A DNA stretch of 64,000 nucleotides, from NCBI GenBank assembly GCA_029962745.1, contig CM057161.1, positions 9,408,638 through 9,472,637 of the forward strand, in the 5' to 3' direction. The stretch is from Echinometra lucunter (Eukaryota; Echinodermata; Echinoidea; Camarodonta; Echinometridae). Shown here piece by piece: positions 54,997-64,000 of this stretch. How positions within the stretch are numbered: the stretch's first letter is position 1; every line of letters begins with the position of its first letter. A program made the position numbers and the translations under genes. Under the pieces are notes generated by a model that saw only the letters and a list, made by a program, of their open reading frames with translations, had not been told where the DNA came from and made no database searches.

Positions 54997-55479
54997 TCAC
55001 TGCAGGTGGGTGATCTCTCTGGTATTTCCAGTCTTTTGTTTTGCTTTGTGTTGTTTTGTTTTGTTTTTGTTTTGTTTGATTTTGTCTGTTTTTTGTTTGT
55101 TTGTTTTTTTCACACAATTTTTTCTTTATAAAGCTTGCCTTTTTTCGATACAAAACTATATGGGCATCGTATCAAATCATACAGTGTATCATATACTTTA
55201 GAAGGGCGTTTTTATAATAATAATTTACGCCTTTGTCATCTACTTTTTAAGTTCATGGGAGTTGAGTATAAAATAACCAAACAAATAAAAAGCATGCCGC
55301 TCAATTGCAAAGTCAACTAAACGTGCGCCTAACAATAAATTATGTTAACTCCACCGCAATAATATTTTTATTATTTCTGTGTGTTGTGTCCACAATATCA
55401 AAAGGCATAGGTGGCCTTTGAACCTGTCTATGATGTTATTTATAGCTGCAATATTGACCATTCTCTCCCTCGCAATATC

Positions 55480-55513
55480 TTTCTCTATCTCTCCCCCCCC
55501 TCTCTCTCTCCCC

Positions 55514-55566
<53 letters not shown>

Positions 55567-55635
55567 GCTGCCTCTGCCTCTGTCTGTCTGTCTCTTTCTC
55601 TCTCCCTCTGGACATCTCTCTCTATATCTGTCTTT
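55480..55635 (+). repeat. (TC)n and (CTCTGTCTG)n pyrimidine repeat
   Basis: Nearly pure TC from 55500 to 55570 grading to CTCTGTCTG units. Open frames are compositional. Confidence 0.9.
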
Positions 55636-56203
55636 ATATTTTTAAATTATTGTTATTTTATCTATTGCTAAGCTTTGACAGGAGTTTGTGCCCCTGGTAA
55701 AAAAAAAAAAAATAAAAATAGGTGATCAAATTACACACTCACAATAATGGAGTCTGCCTTTTTATATTATGCTTGTGGCGAGTGTAGGGCTTGTTGATCA
55801 GCCATTCGGCCGGTTATTTGTTGTACACTGTATTGCAATCGCTGAAAATCAATAAAATACTTTTTTTTTTAAAATCTGGCCCCTGCCAGCTACAGGCGTG
55901 TCCTACTTCAAGGACGATACCATTCGAGTTTCAGTTATTGTGCACTTGAATTGATAATATGGGAGATCAAAATACGCATGCCCGATATAGCAACAGCTAA
56001 TCTAATATGTTTGAATACGTTGGTAAACAGGTCTATTCCTTTGTTGAAACTCGAGTTTTATCTAGGGTCTGATTTAAAATCAATCTGAAAAAAGAGGCCG
56101 ATGTTTTGTGGGAAAAGCATTTCTGTAATTGTGTTCAGATTATTCAATGTATGCTTCTTTGCCACGTTTGCCGAGATCCTTGTGGCATAGCTTTCCATTC
56201 CTT

Positions 56204-56348
56204 CAGGGCCCCGTTTCATAAAGGTTTTTTTAATCAATAACAAGCCGGAATAACTGTTATAAGCTACTGAAATCCTTGCATCTAATTTGGCTAAGAGCAA
56301 TTTTGTCATAGAAATGTTACTGATGAAGTTTTATGAAACGGGGCCCTG
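56204..56348. mobile_element. MITE with CAGGGCCCCGTTTCATAAA ends (hAT-like)
   Basis: A 19-bp terminal repeat, CAGGGCCCCGTTTCATAAA and exact or near-exact inverse TTTATGAAACGGGGCCCTG, encloses about 107 bp. CAGGG at the terminus suggests the hAT superfamily; an 8-bp target duplication is not evident. Confidence 0.75.
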
Positions 56349-56689
56349 GTCTATTGTGTATTTTCAGTTAAGAGAGCGAAGACGCCATACATAGGTTTGT
56401 TAGGTCTACCGGACGAGCCATTGTGTGTCCGACCCATAGAGTCAAACTCTATGGCCCGACCTAGCAACAATTAAGTCATAATAGCGTGGCTTGGGGTGCT
56501 GATTTGCATTCTGCTTACAGCTCGTTTTTTTTCCAGAAGGTTCCTTCTTCTTAAAATTTGTGTCAGATCATTCCCTGCCAAATGTCACCTCCTTTCTTTT
56601 TTTTTTCTTTTTTTTTTTATTTGAACCATACCCTCGTCAGAATCGTCCGCATTGTGTCTGACCAATTAGCATTATTAGTATCAATTCAT

Positions 56690-57440
56690 AATTGGTATGC
56701 AATATGTTCCCACTATCACGATTCGTGCCACGATTGAAATCGCGGTCTAATACTGCTTTCACACCAAGGTACGGTCGCTGCGACCGGTCACTGCGACCGA
56801 TGAAATCATAATGTGAAAGCATTTCATCGGTCGCTGAGTACGGTCGCTGAGGTACTTCAGCGACCGATCGCGACCGATGCAAGCTAGATGTGAAAGCACA
56901 TCGTACTCAGCGACCGATCGAAATGCAATGACCCCCATACATGCCTACGCACTATCTCTACTTCCGCTTCCGGCTAGGTCAGCTATACAGCGACCGATCG
57001 CTCTGGGCCTGACCAAATTTTGACGGAGGTGTGAAAGCACGTCCGATCGGTCGCTGGGTACGGTCGCAGCGACCGTACCTTGATGTGAAAGCAGTAATCG
57101 TGGAGTAATCGTGGTGATCATATCAGATCTCATCAGATCTTAAGGTCAATCGTGGCAATCGTGTTGATCATAGAAAAAATTTTGACGGTTCAAAAATTTT
57201 CTGCGATCAATACGATTAAATGTCGAACGTGATCATCCCATCAGATCGTATCAAAGCGCGACAGATCGCATCTAATCGTACTTTGAAATTGTGATTATCG
57301 GAATCATCCTTGGAAAAGACCAACGCATTAAGCATTGGGATCGCACGATCTCCCGTGATCTGTAACGATTTGGAACCTTTGAAAAATTCCACCCAATGGT
57401 ACTAGAGGCAAGAAGGGAAAGGGTAACGCTGGCCCAAACG
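56690..57440 (+). repeat. Second copy of the 1185-1560 repeat, interrupted by a nested MITE
   Basis: TGTTCCCACTATCACGATTC, then ATCGTGGAGTAATCGTGG, TTTTGACGGTTCAAAAATTT, ATCATCCTTGG and AGAGGCAAGAAGGGAAAGGG follow the order seen at 1185-1560. The match is broken at 56750 by a 344-bp insertion and stops before the MADF-coding part. Confidence 0.7.
56751..57094. mobile_element. Nested palindromic MITE, CTGCTTTCACA ends, CGGTCGCTG-rich
   Basis: CTGCTTTCACACCAAGGTAC at the left faces GTACCTTGATGTGAAAGCAG at the right. The interior repeats AGCGACCGATCG and CGGTCGCTGAGTACGG in both orientations. TAA occurs on both sides, consistent with a 3-bp PIF/Harbinger-type target duplication; TA is the alternative reading. 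Confidence 0.75.
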
Positions 57441-57482
57441 GATAGATGCAATCCGATTCGGTCTGTCATGAAGGGGACACTT

Positions 57483-57662
57483 TATTTTTTTATTCATCTA
57501 TTTATTTATTTATTTATTTGTTTGTTTATTTATTTATTTATTTATTTATTCGTTTATTTATTTATTTATTTATTTGTTTGTTTGTTTATTTATTTATTTA
57601 TTTATTTAAATATTTGTTTGTTTATGTATTTATTCATTTATTTATTTATTTATTTATTTGTT
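57483..57662 (+). repeat. (TTTA)n tetranucleotide repeat with TTTG variants
   Basis: About 180 bp of TTTA with interspersed TTTG and TTCA units. The open frame of repeated Y-L-F-I is an artefact. Confidence 0.95.
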
Positions 57663-57879
57663 ATATTTCTTGTCAAAACGTCAATATCAGAATTAGAGTA
57701 TGTTGAAAGTTTGACAAGTACACGCCAAAAAATACATGTTATCAGTGTTACTTCAGAAATGTATTGGGAACACTGTGATATAATTCTAAACGTTTCAATT
57801 TATCATGCTGCATAACCTTTTCTGCTCAGTTTCATCATCACGTCGCTTGTTAAAAATAACTTTCTGGCTATTGAAATAC

Positions 57880-58510
57880 GGTTACAGCATGTAACTCCAA
57901 AGATTCTCTACGCTGAAAGTTCGTTTAACATAATTCCGTGTCAAATTACTTTCTTTGATTCTTTGTGTTGTACCACACCCTCGTCGCAATCGTAGGCATG
58001 GCATTGTGTCTTACCTAGCAACAAAGAGGGGGGGGGGGAGTAATTGCATCAACTGAAATTCGGTTAAATACGATTTGAAAGTTATTCATTCTGAAAGTTC
58101 GTTTAGGGTCAACCCGTATCAAATCAATTTTTAAGGAAATAATCGTCCGTGTTTCAAAAATAAATAAAAACAAAAATAAAACGATAAATCATTTCTTGTA
58201 AACACCGTTTCTCCAATGCACTCTAATGCAATGCATGCTTCTGCACATGTGTTGCTTTTCGAATGAATTTATTACATGCACTTGCTCTGACCAGAAAATG
58301 CCGATACCATACGTTAGGTTGTGTAAGGTCGGCCGAACGAGCCATTGTCATGATTGTGTGTCCAACTCCGACCTAGCAACAAGTCACCATGGTTCAGTAC
58401 GCCTGATCTGCATTCTGGCTATTGAAATACGTTCTTTCATCTGAAAGGTCGTTGCGTGTCGCATCAATTTTGTACCATACCCTCAGAGTCGTCAAAATCA
58501 TTCACATTGT
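57880..58510 (+). repeat. Diverged repeat related to 56350-56670
   Basis: GACGAGCCATTGTGTGTCCG / AACGAGCCATTGTCATGATT, CCGACCTAGCAACAA, ATTTGCATTCTG / ATCTGCATTCTG and ACCATACCCTCGTCAGAATC / ACCACACCCTCGTCGCAATC recur in both places. Element type unknown. Confidence 0.55.
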
Positions 58511-58529
58511 GCATGTTGTGAGGTAATTA

Positions 58530-58582
58530 AGGCTGTGAATTTCTCGTTTGGGTCTACAAAATGTACATGAGCTCCATATTTA
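58530..58582 (+). repeat. Short dispersed repeat, copy 2
   Basis: Near-identical to 54121-54182 over about 55 bp. Confidence 0.75.
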
Positions 58583-58895
58583 TTATCGGTCACTACATGT
58601 CACTACTGTAATAAGGGCGTACCTTTCCTGTCAAGCAGTGGTCAAAATGTCTTAATATGAGAAATAACATGGTAAGTAAATCATTAATTCAAAGATTCAG
58701 TTCGTAATGAAAGAATAAAAGAATGAAGGAATGATTTAATGAATAGATTGATTAATAAATGAAAGATAAATTAATCAAATATGTTTTGTTTGTCTTTCTT
58801 TAAATCTTGAATGTCACTTTTTCAGTCGTGGAATCTTGCGATGAAGTGAAGTGGCTTTTAACCCTACATTTTTTGTTATTCATTCTTCTTGCCAG

Positions 58896-58968
58896 ATTCG
58901 ATATTCACCCCGAAAATCTGACGTACCGACATGACCGAGGGAAGAACTTTTCCAAGAGCTCCAGTTTG
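58896..58968 (+). CDS. Candidate exon A of an unknown plus-strand gene
   Basis: A strong acceptor (TTCATTCTTCTTGCCAG) and donor (GTAAGA) bound a 73-nt segment reading FDIHPENLTYRHDRGKNFSK then SSSL, ending in phase 0. Hydrophilic, no family recognised. No upstream exon with the required phase 2 donor was found. Confidence 0.4.
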
Positions 58969-59263
58969 GTAAGAAATTGGTAGAAATAGCTTGTTGTATT
59001 TCGTTTTGTTTAAGTTATTTTGCCTGAATTTGCTCTTTGTTCAGGCCATGTCAGATGAGCGGTAAAACAATCTTTTTTTTTTCTTCTTCTTCTTTATGTT
59101 GCCAGGGTTAGATTTAATCGAGAACAGGGTTTTATTGGGTTTTTTTTCTAGTTACTCGGTATGGGAAAGTTTGCAGGAAGTGACTTCCCTTGCTTTAATT
59201 CACATAGTACATTCATATTCCTTTGTTAATGTTGGTTCGATTTTTGTTACACTTATGTTATAG

Positions 59264-59318
59264 GGTCATCATTTGATACCTAATTCTGATGACGATCTCG
59301 AAGGTACAGGGACGCTAG
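59264..59318 (+). CDS. Candidate exon B with two in-frame alternative donors
   Basis: Acceptor GTTATAG, then GHHLIPNSDDDLEG and TGTL. GTACAG (exon end 59303) and GTCAGT (exon end 59318) are both usable donors and both leave phase 1, so they would differ by five residues. It follows exon A in phase 0. Confidence 0.4.
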
Positions 59319-59425
59319 GTCAGTTAAATATTACAGTTTAAAATTGGAAATCATTTGGAAACCAGGTAAACATGGTTGAAAAAGTTTATTGACGCTATAG
59401 AGGATCAGATTCTGTATTCTTGTAG

Positions 59426-59568
59426 AAGATTCTTCATTGTTGAACAGAGTCCCTAAGCGTATTGTCAGAATTAATGAAATTCACCCAGGTGCTATTTGCA
59501 ATGATGATATTCAAGTTAACACTGTTTATAGCTCTGCGGTATTTGGGGGAGGGCCGAGGGTCTTGTGA
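59426..59568 (+). CDS. Candidate terminal exon C
   Basis: Acceptor TTCTTGTAG is entered in phase 1 from exon B. Reads EDSSLLNRVPKRIVRINEIH then PGAICNDDIQVNTVYSSAVF and ends at TGA 59566-59568. AATAAA follows at 59921. With A and B this makes a C-terminus of about 90 residues with no recognised domain. The exon lies within a diverged tandem duplication (see 60505-60970), so a repeat origin is possible. Confidence 0.35.
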
Positions 59569-60504
59569 AGATTAGGCCTGGCATCCCTGGACATATTTCT
59601 TGGGCGGTAAGCCATGACAGGGTACAATACAGGTGTTATTTTGATATCGCACTGACTGCCTCACAGTGGCCACAGTGGTAATCCAACGATTTTAGTTGGC
59701 AGAAAAGGTTTGATTGATGGAAGACAAGACACGTGATAATAACATTATAGAAGCTTTCAGACGATTGGTGTGGTGATCAGATGTTTAGATTAGGGATGCA
59801 CTTGGATTCGGTGCCTTTTCTTAGGTGTCTTTATTAAGTTAGGATGGAATAGTTGCATTTCGACGTGAAATTTGATCAGGGGTCTACCCCCATAAGTTAA
59901 TATACAGGACGCCGCTAGAAAATAAAAAGCTTATCCGAGATTCCCATTTTGGTGAAATATTCAACAATATCTGTTATAAAGTGTTGTCTACGGGATAGCT
60001 TTCTTTCTGATTAACGGAATAGATAGAATATTGACAATATTACATTACATTAATTATGTTTCAACCTCTGAAGAAATGTTGCCTCGAGGGTTAAGTAAAA
60101 TTAAGAAAAAAAATCAAACTGCATCAGAGCAAACAACAATGGATAGCAAAACTTTCGGAAAGTAATATTTTACTTCTTTGATTTTACATAATTTTTAGTG
60201 ATAATGTAATCGGTGATGCTGTCTTTTTCGAATATACATATTTTGTGGTTCGTAATTTTGTCAAGATTTTATATAATCTCGTTCATGACTGATAATCATT
60301 TTCATAACTTGGATTTCTCTTAAGGAGTTAGCACTATGCTATTCAAAATTTCGATGTCATATTAATTTGTATGATGGGAAAGATTTTGGAAAATACCAAA
60401 ACAAGAATGGAAACTTTTAATTGAAGCATAAAAATGGGACTGATTTATGATATACATGATGCATCCTTCAATGTAGAACTGAGGAAGCTTTTTAACATGA
60501 CTTG

Positions 60505-60970
60505 AGACCGTCCCTGCGGGAACTGTCTGTATTGAAATTCGTAAGCCCGTTTCACCTGGTAGAGACAGTTCCGATAATTACGTTAACAAAGGTTGTTTTA
60601 TGCAGCTTCTTTGTAGTTTGGACGAAGATCATATTCTTCTGAATCTTTAAGTGCGCCTCCCCGGACATATTTCTGGGGCTTTAAGCCACGCCTATTTTGA
60701 GAGGGTAAAAAGCACGTGCTCTTTTGTCTCTTAAATTTGATAGACTCCTTGAGAGGGGTATTGTAGTCGTGATTTTGATTGGGAAGAGAGATTTAATTGG
60801 TTTAAGGCAAGTTAAATGATATTCAAGCTTTAGAAGATTTTATCTGATTGGTGACTGAGGTGTATGAGATCGGAAAGGTCCGGTAGGTGCGGGGCATTTC
60901 GTTGTCATTCCGATGTTAAGCTATAGGTCAAGCTACAGGCCTAATGTTGGGTGTCGTTATGTTTTGTTGG
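60505..60970 (+). repeat. Diverged tandem duplicate of 59440-59960
   Basis: Shared landmarks in order: GTCCCT..GTC..ATT..GAAATTC, ACC.GGT, GTTAACA, GGACATATTTCT, TAAGCCA, TTGGxAGAxA..TTTxATTG and AGCTTTxAGA. The frame homologous to exon C is also open here (VPAGTVCIEIRKPVSPGRDS through LLNL) to a stop near 60648. Confidence 0.5.
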
Positions 60971-61304
60971 TAAGTTTAGGCAGAAATTATCTGAACTGAA
61001 AACCTTTTCACATTCACGGCAGAAAGACAATTTTCCTAAAACTCTTAGATATCTTACATGTCTTAAGTTGTAATTATGACTTTGATTTCCATCATTTTCT
61101 GAAGTTTTTGGATGTAAACTAAAAGAGTTTAATATTCATACTTGTTCCCTGATAATTTTCTTTGAAGATAGTTGTAAATGTTAGTCGTAACTGTTCGAAA
61201 AATTATTTGATAAAACCGTGATTGTCGACAAAATATAAAACATATATAAACATACATTTTGTACATTTAAATTTATATTTCTGAATGTTTATTATTGTTC
61301 CAGG

Positions 61305-61470
61305 GTAACCGGAGACAGACTGTACCTTACGCCAGGCAAGCTCATGCTGAGGCGGCGCTGTGATGAAGGGTGTAGTTTCTCGTCGCCAAATGGGTCGCCA
61401 CGAACATCGGGGGGTTTCAATGCTCAGCAACGGACGTCGAACCTTGTTTCTGCATGGAGATGGACTTCTA
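61305..61470 (+). CDS. Candidate exon D, frame uncertain
   Basis: Acceptor TTATTATTGTTCCAG. Entered in phase 0 it reads GNRRQTVPYARQAHAEAAL and stops; entered in phase 2 it reads VTGDRLYLTPGKLMLRRRCD and stays open into the 21-bp repeat block. Neither links cleanly to exon C, whose internal donor is phase 1. It may belong to a different transcript. Confidence 0.25.
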
Positions 61471-61489
61471 TTGTGGAACTTCTACTTAT

Positions 61490-61945
61490 GGACATGAACT
61501 TTAAATTCAGAACATTTACTTCGTTTCCACATATGAGAGTCATTCTGGAGAGGATTTGCTTTTACGTCAACTTCGTTTTTTGGACATTTAATTCGGTTTT
61601 TGGACATTAACTTTGTTTCTGGACTTTATCTTCGTTTTGGAAATTATCTTCGATTTTGGACATTATCTTCGTTTTATTTATACGTTCAATTCGTTTCAGC
61701 CACAACGTTCACTTCGCGTTTGGACATTAATCTTCTTGTTTGGACATTATCAACGTTTTTGCATTGGACATTATCGTCGTTTCTAGACATTCACTTCTTT
61801 GCTGGACATTTCACTTCGCTTTTGGAGATTTGCTTTGTTAGGGAGCATTATCTTCGATTCTGGATATTCATTTTGATTCTTGGCATTATCCTCGTTTTTG
61901 GACATTATCTCCGATTCTCGACATTTACTTCGTTTCTGGCTCTGC
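61490..61945 (+). repeat. Diverged minisatellite, ~21-bp unit GGACATTATCTTCGTTTTT
   Basis: About 20 imperfect units of TTTTGGACATTATCTTCG type. Because the unit is close to seven codons, one plus frame stays open for about 125 codons (61600-61980). I treat this as repeat-driven rather than a gene. Confidence 0.75.
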
Positions 61946-61979
61946 CAAGAATAAACTATTCATCAAACACCGTCAAGTG

Positions 61980-62920
61980 ACATTGAGGCAACTGAGAAGA
62001 GGAACTTTTAACAGAAGTACCAAAATCAAATCGTCGGGCCAGACTGATTCGAACTTTGCGAGAGGTTTGTTGATCGGTCTGTGCCGCGGACACAATACCA
62101 GATAAATGCAAACTTTGATATGGCATAATATGGCTGAATACTTTCGAACTGAGCATCATGGGAACATGACGAACACTTGGATAAGGAAATTCATTTGGAT
62201 CATTGTGTTTCATGGATCGTTGGGATTTATATATTTGTGCTGGCTGAACAGATGATTGGACGAGATGTTGCAGAGACTGAACATTGAGATGTCGGGGGTA
62301 AGTGAAGGTTTGCCTGTAAACAATACAACAATATCACTTATGATCTTAGTGGAACGTCGAAGTTGACCGAGATGGGTCACGAGGTTGGGTTTAATGTCAG
62401 GCCATACATCTAATTATGATAAAAAGATAGGACACATAGGAGTAAACTGTAGCGTAAGGGCCTGACTTAAATCTGACTCTAACCCATCCCGGAAAATTTT
62501 GAGTTTCATATCAGGAAGATTGTTGTTTGTAGAAAATACGGGCAACCTATAATATTCTTATTTCGAACGGAGTCTCGGCCGCTTTCTTTTTTTCCGACAA
62601 TTTTTACGAATCTTTTTACGACTGTGGATCGCGGAAATCATAGATTTGGTAAAAGGCGATAAAAAATCCATTCGTAGAGATATTCGTAAAGACTGTTATT
62701 TTGCTTATCGAAATTCGCAAGTTTCGGCCATCTTCACCAGACCCATCAAATTTAACCGAGAATCAATGCCTGGTCACCTTTTCATAGGTAAGAAAAATTA
62801 CTTTTTTAAAATTTCATCATGATATAAATAACAGTGCTATGTGTTTCATGATTTGATGATAACTGAAATATAATTTCGATATCTATTAGCTCGCTAGGAT
62901 GAGCTGTAATAATATAATTA
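61980..62920. other. No gene firmly supported; isolated splice-like sites
   Basis: A good donor follows GAGATGTCGGGG at about 62298 (GTAAGT), and a 47-nt acceptor-to-donor segment at about 62742-62788 (CTTCACCAG to GTAAGA) has one open frame (PIKFNRESMPGHLF). Partners are not evident. Confidence 0.25.
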
Positions 62921-63430
62921 GAACGAGTTTAGGAATAGACTATTAGGCTTATTCTTACAGGTATGATGAACACGACAAACTGAAGAGGAGAAAGAAGACA
63001 CTTAGAAATATGTGTCGGAATGTTATAGATTAGAATTAGAATGAAATTAGGCATAGACTATCATTCTTACAGATGTGCCGTAATGTTAAATTAGTAATAG
63101 GTCACAAGAGAAAACGCGATAAAGAAGAAGAGAATAAAGGAATTTACAGATATATATCGTAATGTTATATAGACTTAGATTTAAATTAGGAATATACTAT
63201 CATTCCTACAGATATGAGAAAATATGGCATCGTAGAAGATAAATAAACTTAGAGATATGTGTCGTAATTTTATCTTAGAAGTGAATTAGGATTAGACTAA
63301 GAATCTTACAGATGAGAAAATACGACAATTTGAAGAAAGAAATTTGTAGATAAGTGTTGGAATGCTACAGTTAGAATTAGAACTAAATTAGGCACGGCAT
63401 ATTGTTCTCATCGATATGATAATAAAATGC
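62920..63430 (+). repeat. Tandem array, about five units of 100-140 bp, with acceptor-like TTCTTACAG
   Basis: Unit landmarks TTAGGMATAGACTAT, ATTCTTACAGAT, GAGAAAATACGAC-like and ATATGTGTCGTAATGTTA recur at about 62935, 63052, 63190, 63291 and 63393. Units are 70-80% alike by eye. Four of five keep a TTC(T/C)(T/C)ACAG-like or TCTTACAG sequence resembling a 3' splice site. Confidence 0.7.
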
Positions 63431-63685
63431 GTCAAAGAAAAAAAGGAGATATATAGAAGATCTTTTTAGATCCAGTGTCGCATTGGTGTCGTCTTATTAT
63501 CAAACAAGGCATTATGTCAAAACCAAATGTACCAAGAAAAGAAGCATTTACACGATAAGTAGTCTGTGAATTATCTGTATTAGCATTAGGGAAAAGTATT
63601 CAACTGTAATATTTAAATGGGACGAAGAGAAACATCTTTATTGTATTGTGCATTGTGTATTAATGCTGATTATTTTCTTCTTCAG

Positions 63686-63800
63686 GTCCCACTTTGGAGA
63701 TCCAATACCACGACCGTAGCTCTTACATCCTCAATGCCCCCACGATCGGCATCCGTTGTTGTTGTTGCTGTTATTGGATGTATTGGCAATAATGATTAGA
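63686..63800 (+). CDS. Candidate last exon, frame uncertain
   Basis: Acceptor TATTTTCTTCTTCAG is strong. Two frames are open: one reads PTLEIQYHDRSSYILNAPTI then GIRCCCCCYW to TAA, the other VPLWRSNTTTVALTSS to TAG. GTTGTTGTTG in the middle is simple sequence. No family recognised. Confidence 0.2.
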
Positions 63801-64000
63801 TGATTGGATGATTATCCATCTGTGATTGGATGAATGATTGGATGATGTTCTCCATCTGTGATTTGGATGCAATCAAGATAAGCGTTTTTAAGAAATAACC
63901 ATGGTAAAGTTGTGTTATTTGTAATTATCTTGTAATTAAAATTTTGGTTATAGAAAAAAAAATCCTATAATTTTTCATCATTATTTACGAATTATTCTGT

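Noticed and set aside
57396..57815. 139-codon frame rich in Tyr/Leu/Phe/Ile
   Set aside because: Most of it is the (TTTA)n microsatellite at 57483-57662.
1..64000. CRISPR array, bacterial operon or phage content
   Set aside because: Spliced eukaryotic genes, SINE/LINE/MITE relics and AT-rich introns throughout; the tandem arrays lack spacer-repeat structure.

Overview
This is a gene-sparse, repeat-rich animal nuclear window, most likely from an echinoderm and probably a sea urchin. Three things point there. The genes are spliced, with GT..AG introns of 0.3-6 kb. One gene encodes a small secreted C-type lectin with the WTDGSP / NQPDN / CGHFWRR wording I associate with sea-urchin lectins. The repeats include tandem-repeat elements resembling the pearl/Tsp type, tRNA-derived SINEs, LINE relics and many palindromic MITEs. 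Species cannot be named from the sequence alone.

Three genes are well supported, all on the minus strand. (1) SLC30A9 (ZnT9, mitochondrial zinc transporter): eleven coding exons from 14217 down to 95 whose splice phases chain without a break, giving about 444 residues; the C-terminal end lies beyond the left edge. Its introns hold a 1.5-kb pearl/Tsp-like element, several MITEs, a degenerate MADF pseudogene and three tandem copies of the gene's own exon 9 fragment. (2) A secreted long-form C-type lectin of 177 residues in two exons, 30789-30505 and 26502-26254, with a galactose-type QPD motif and a WND motif. (3) A predicted 209-residue protein in three exons, 41712-41426, 38668-38520 and 38063-37870. 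It carries one beta-thymosin/WH2-type actin-binding motif (core LRHVET, then N-T-L-P-T) between an Arg-rich head and an unfamiliar tail. I consider this the most novel gene-level observation here.

Layout: 1-14.4 kb, SLC30A9 and its promoter (ETS and ZNF143-like sites). 14.4-26 kb, intergenic repeats: CCGTTCC repeats, a CCAATTGG-rich block, a pyrimidine-rich minisatellite, TTAA-flanked MITEs and a 200-bp repeat. 26-31 kb, the lectin gene. 31-35 kb, microsatellites, a 266-bp tandem duplication and a decayed LINE. 35-37.6 kb, AT-rich sequence and SINEs. 37.9-41.9 kb, the beta-thymosin-motif gene; its first intron contains an isolated plus-strand TATA/GC-box and a signal-peptide-like ORF. 42-58.7 kb, LINE 3' fragments, MITEs, SINEs, long pyrimidine tracts and one unassigned minus-strand exon-like ORF near 46.3 kb. 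58.8-64 kb, exon-like plus-strand segments of unknown identity, a diverged tandem duplication, a 21-bp minisatellite and a roughly 115-bp array with repeated splice-acceptor-like sequence.

No rRNA, tRNA gene, CRISPR array, operon or complete mobile-element coding region was found. The three genes show no sign of a shared pathway; they are unrelated neighbours separated by repeats.
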